Below, in pieces: positions 61,226-64,000 of a stretch of DNA of 64,000 nucleotides. The notes beneath the pieces were generated by a model. The model searched no databases, had not been told where the DNA came from, and worked only from the letters and a program-made list of their open reading frames with translations. Location: NCBI GenBank assembly GCA_023382675.1, contig JAHDWN010000008.1:31232-95231 (forward strand). The letters are read 5' to 3'. Made by a program: the position numbers and the translations under genes. Each line of letters opens with the position of its first letter. The first letter of the stretch is position 1. This DNA is from Anaerolineae bacterium (GTDB lineage Bacteria > Chloroflexota > Anaerolineae > Aggregatilineales > Phototrophicaceae).

Positions 61226-63999
61226 CAGTTTTCTGCCCCCGCCGGAACAATGGTCAGTTTGGCGTCACCCAGCACCGGAATCCACTCGCTCTGATTGCCG
61301 ACCTTGTGATCGCTGCCGTGCAGGTTGGTGACGCGATATTGATAGGCCTTGGCGTTCGGGTCGTTGAAAATGCGCGCGAGCAGCGGCATCGGTAGCGTCA
61401 CCGCCTGCTCGGCCTCTGAGTCGAGCAAGATCGCCACGTCAGGCTGAAAATCGACCAGCACGCCGGACAGCGGATCTTCATCCGGTGAGGCCGCAGCACC
61501 GAGGAAGCCCGGTTCCAGCGCGACTTTGACCTGGAAGGTGTTTTCGCTGTAGCCGGGGTTGACCGACAGACTGCTGATCAACTGGATCAGGTTGATTTCG
61601 GCGCTCGCTGTGACCACAGGCGTGATCTGGGTGACGGTCGCCGACGGCGGAAAGACGAAATAGTCGACGTCCAGCGTGCCCTCCGGTGGGATGGGATCGG
61701 CGGGCGGCGTCGTATTCGGGAAAGCCGTCGCCTCGTTCTCCAACGGAACGCTGTGCAGTGCCTCTACCCGGACAGGCGTCTGTATGCGATTGGTGAGGCT
61801 GACGCGATGCAGATCCGCGGGTGGCTGTTTGCCGTGATACGTGCTGGTGAAGACCTCGCCGACGGTGGATTTGAACGATAATTCGACCGGGATTTGCGCC
61901 TGCGCGTTGCCGATGAGCGTGGCATCCAGCCTGCCTTCGAGACCGCCGGCATCGCGCAGCAGGGTCAGAAGCTGCTCGAACTGCTTTTGCGAGAGGTCGA
62001 TGGTGTCCTGAATGCCGCCGTCAAGGTTGATGATCGCTTCGTCGCGCGGGACGTCGGTCAGGCTCATGCTCGCCTCGTCAAGCGGCAGCCGGAGGATCAG
62101 GCTGGTGGACGTTGGCGCTAACGGTGCGAAGTGCGCGTTGGGGTTATTGATCTTCTGACGGGCTTTATCGAGCAGTCCCTGCTTGACATACGGCACGGCC
62201 ACGTATTGAATCAACACGCGATAATGAATGGTCGCGTCGTTGCCCTCGCCCTGCGTGACCACGTCGTTGTAAAGGATCTTGAAGCCGGGCAGAAACGGAA
62301 AGCTCGATTCACGCTTGAGCCGGAATTCCTGGGGCTGATAGTAGAACTGGTCGCGAAAGGCCGAGTCCTGATAGAAAGATAGGACTTCGGAGCCGTCACG
62401 GACTTCATCTTGCAGTAAGATGTGATTGGTCGTTGGCCGCAGTTCGTTCGGGATGTCGAACATATAGGCGTTGACCTCGACGTTGAAACGAAAGCCGATT
62501 CGTGCCCTGCTCTCGATGCGTGTGCGCACGAGTACCGGCTGCTGATCCTCCTGCAGCAGCACGCGCAAAGGCAGCGCTTTGACCGCTGCGTTGGTCACCC
62601 GCAGCGAGTAGTCGCTGATCTGAAGCATCTCCCTCGTCGGTTTCGCGTAGGCGCGCGCCAACGCGGGCAGCGCGACCGGGGCGGGTTGCGTCACGGGCGG
62701 CGCAGGCGGAACGCGGACCGGCGGCGGATCAATCGGCTGGGCGACGACGATTGGTGGCGACGGTGGCAGATTGACGACGGGCTTCAACAGATCCGGTCGG
62801 GCGCGGATAACGTGGCCGATGTGAGGCAGTGGCGTCAGAGTCTCGCCTGCCCCCTCGGGACGGACTGTCGCCGATGAAGCGGCAAATCCGGAAATCCTGG
62901 GTTGAGTCGATGATGAATCGGCTGCCGGTTTCATTGCGGCGAGTAAATTGGGATTCAGGCGCGTCATGCTGCCCATTGTCGGGTTTGCGGCAATCCGTGA
63001 TGCCGCGCTCATCTCGCTCAGCAGTTTTGGCGACGCTTTGATGACTTCACTGAGCGCGTCTTCGTCGGGTTGAATGACTGAGACATTGTTCATCAGCGCA
63101 CCTTCGGTCACGAGATGGTCAATCGGCAGCGCGCTGCCGATGTTGCCTGCCATGATCAGGCCGACAGTCTCAAGTAACTGTTTAGACCTCCACGGCTGGA
63201 TTACCTGTTCTTCAAGTTGGAAGTGCTTGACCGCCACCATCATCTGTGGTTGAGCAGCTTCCCGAACGATCTCGCTCGGCAGCGTTTCGGTGAACAGCGC
63301 TTTTTCACGCCCTAACGCGGCGAGCTGGATCGATTCCTTGATGTTGCCGACGACTACCTGTCGCCAGGTGCGGTGACCAATGGTGGCAACACAACGGATT
63401 TCGAGACGGCAGTCGTACAGGTTGTCCGTCATCGCCTCGTATAGCCGGTCGAACTCGCCTTTGGTGAGAATTGGCAGCTGGGCGCGCCGCACCTGACCAC
63501 CAACCGATTCAAGCACGCCGATTTCCAGCGGCTGCAATTCCGGCCCCTCGACGAGCTGGCCGGTTTGAGCATCCCGTACCGGCACGCGGTAGATCAGATA
63601 CGCGACCGCCAGATGTGGGATGACCTTCAAGCGCAAACCGCCCGATACTTCTGGCGCGTCGCCAATCAGCTCGACGGTTAGGAACGCGAGCGGTCCATTG
63701 GGGTCTTGATCGGCACTGCGCCACTTGAGGCGGCTGGTATACAGACCCGCCGCATCCGTTTGCAAACGATAGGTCGGTAAATAGAAGCGCGTATTCGAGT
63801 CGGTTGATGAAGGATAGGGCACACCGGGTTCCAGCCTGCCATTTGGCGAGACAGCGATTTCGTCCTCACCGCCGACGCCTTCCGGCAGCGCGACTTTGTC
63901 GATGCTGTGCCTGTACCGGCGCATGAAGTCGCTCTGAACGAGCGCTTCAAGTCGTGTCGCCTTCAGTTCATCGCTGATGATGTAATATTGTTCGCTCAT
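61225..63999 (-). CDS. Giant operon protein G (924 aa), unknown function
   Basis: This is the first gene of the operon visible in the window and the largest product. It begins MSEQYYIISDELKATRLEAL, with an N-terminal region having TRFYLPTYRLQT and PLAFLTVELIGD. A central linker at about 400-450 is rich in Pro (LPPSPPIVV, DPPPVRVPPAPP). The C-terminal third is beta-rich with SFPFLPGFKIL, LILRLPLDEASMSL and IPVELSFKST, and ends in AYQYRVTNLHG then SEWIPVLGDAKLTI, close in pattern to the terminal repeat of its neighbours. There is no signal peptide or membrane segment. The ATG lies one base from the window edge, so its upstream context is not visible and the operon may extend further. Confidence 0.82.
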   Translation of the reverse strand: MSEQYYIISDELKATRLEALVQSDFMRRYRHSIDKVALPEGVGGEDEIAVSPNGRLEPGVPYPSSTDSNTRFYLPTYRLQTDAAGLYTSRLKWRSADQDPNGPLAFLTVELIGDAPEVSGGLRLKVIPHLAVAYLIYRVPVRDAQTGQLVEGPELQPLEIGVLESVGGQVRRAQLPILTKGEFDRLYEAMTDNLYDCRLEIRCVATIGHRTWRQVVVGNIKESIQLAALGREKALFTETLPSEIVREAAQPQMMVAVKHFQLEEQVIQPWRSKQLLETVGLIMAGNIGSALPIDHLVTEGALMNNVSVIQPDEDALSEVIKASPKLLSEMSAASRIAANPTMGSMTRLNPNLLAAMKPAADSSSTQPRISGFAASSATVRPEGAGETLTPLPHIGHVIRARPDLLKPVVNLPPSPPIVVAQPIDPPPVRVPPAPPVTQPAPVALPALARAYAKPTREMLQISDYSLRVTNAAVKALPLRVLLQEDQQPVLVRTRIESRARIGFRFNVEVNAYMFDIPNELRPTTNHILLQDEVRDGSEVLSFYQDSAFRDQFYYQPQEFRLKRESSFPFLPGFKILYNDVVTQGEGNDATIHYRVLIQYVAVPYVKQGLLDKARQKINNPNAHFAPLAPTSTSLILRLPLDEASMSLTDVPRDEAIINLDGGIQDTIDLSQKQFEQLLTLLRDAGGLEGRLDATLIGNAQAQIPVELSFKSTVGEVFTSTYHGKQPPADLHRVSLTNRIQTPVRVEALHSVPLENEATAFPNTTPPADPIPPEGTLDVDYFVFPPSATVTQITPVVTASAEINLIQLISSLSVNPGYSENTFQVKVALEPGFLGAAASPDEDPLSGVLVDFQPDVAILLDSEAEQAVTLPMPLLARIFNDPNAKAYQYRVTNLHGSDHKVGNQSEWIPVLGDAKLTIVPAGAEN

Positions 64000-64000
64000 G

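Noticed and set aside
1..64000. CRISPR arrays, prophage, integrases and insertion sequences
   Set aside because: No regularly spaced direct repeats, no capsid/tail/integrase motifs and no transposase frames were seen.

Overview
The window looks like chromosome of a Chloroflexota bacterium, most likely an Anaerolineae-type heterotroph. This is inferred from the gene mix: many ABC importers, Tat-exported proteins with an RRDFLK-type signal, GH127/GH51/GH43 arabinan enzymes and a CopB-type pump. No composition statistics or database searches were run. No rRNA, complete tRNA, CRISPR array, transposase or phage gene was seen.

Layout. (1) 1-3.6 kb, minus: a branched-chain amino-acid type ABC importer (livG, livF, livH, partial livM) behind a GntR/FCD regulator with its own palindromic operator. 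(2) 4.8-11.1 kb, plus: a spermidine/putrescine-type ABC importer (binding protein, two permeases, ATPase) run together with a nucleoside phosphorylase and adenine deaminase, so probably purine or nucleoside scavenging. (3) 11.8-13.9 kb, minus: an L,D-transpeptidase with LysM and a small SHOCT-like membrane protein. (4) 14.0-26.8 kb: a copper/redox island holding an FtsX-type ABC exporter (one permease frameshifted), a multicopper oxidase, a histidine kinase with a C-terminal YHS metal domain and its LuxR-type response regulator, a c-type cytochrome, a protein with an in-frame UGA, a CopB-type P-type ATPase, a rhodanese lipoprotein, a DUF2085-like membrane protein, a VOC protein and a YHS protein. 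(5) 27.5-45.3 kb: an arabinan/arabinoside utilisation region with two complete sugar ABC importers, GH51, GH43, GH127, L-arabinose isomerase, an aldo-keto reductase, an NAD-dependent epimerase/dehydratase, and LacI and AraC regulators. (6) 45.7-64 kb, minus: a tightly packed operon of nine genes, six of them encoding giant proteins (602-924 aa). At least five of these share an N-terminal domain and/or beta-sandwich-like repeats. The operon also encodes a papain-like protease and an HELAH metalloprotease-like protein. I recognise no named system here.

Three observations stand out. First, the 12-bp near-palindrome CGCYATYTGGCG occurs seven times in the copper island, once in front of each of seven transcription units, which defines a local regulon probably run by the YHS histidine kinase/response regulator pair. 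Second, the DUF1573-like gene after cytochrome c has a TGA exactly where I expect the second Cys of a GCCPP motif. A 6-bp hairpin whose loop starts 18 nt after the TGA fits bacterial SECIS geometry, so this is a candidate selenoprotein. Third, the 45.7-64 kb operon looks like an undescribed multi-protein system.

A dispersed repeat is present in four copies (ends near 4.6, 11.5, 27.5 and 45.6 kb). All copies share the same 3' end and are cut at different 5' points. Each contains an intrinsic terminator and an 18-nt block that resembles the 3' end of a tRNA gene. The longest copies carry a small ORF, intact in one copy and frameshifted in another.
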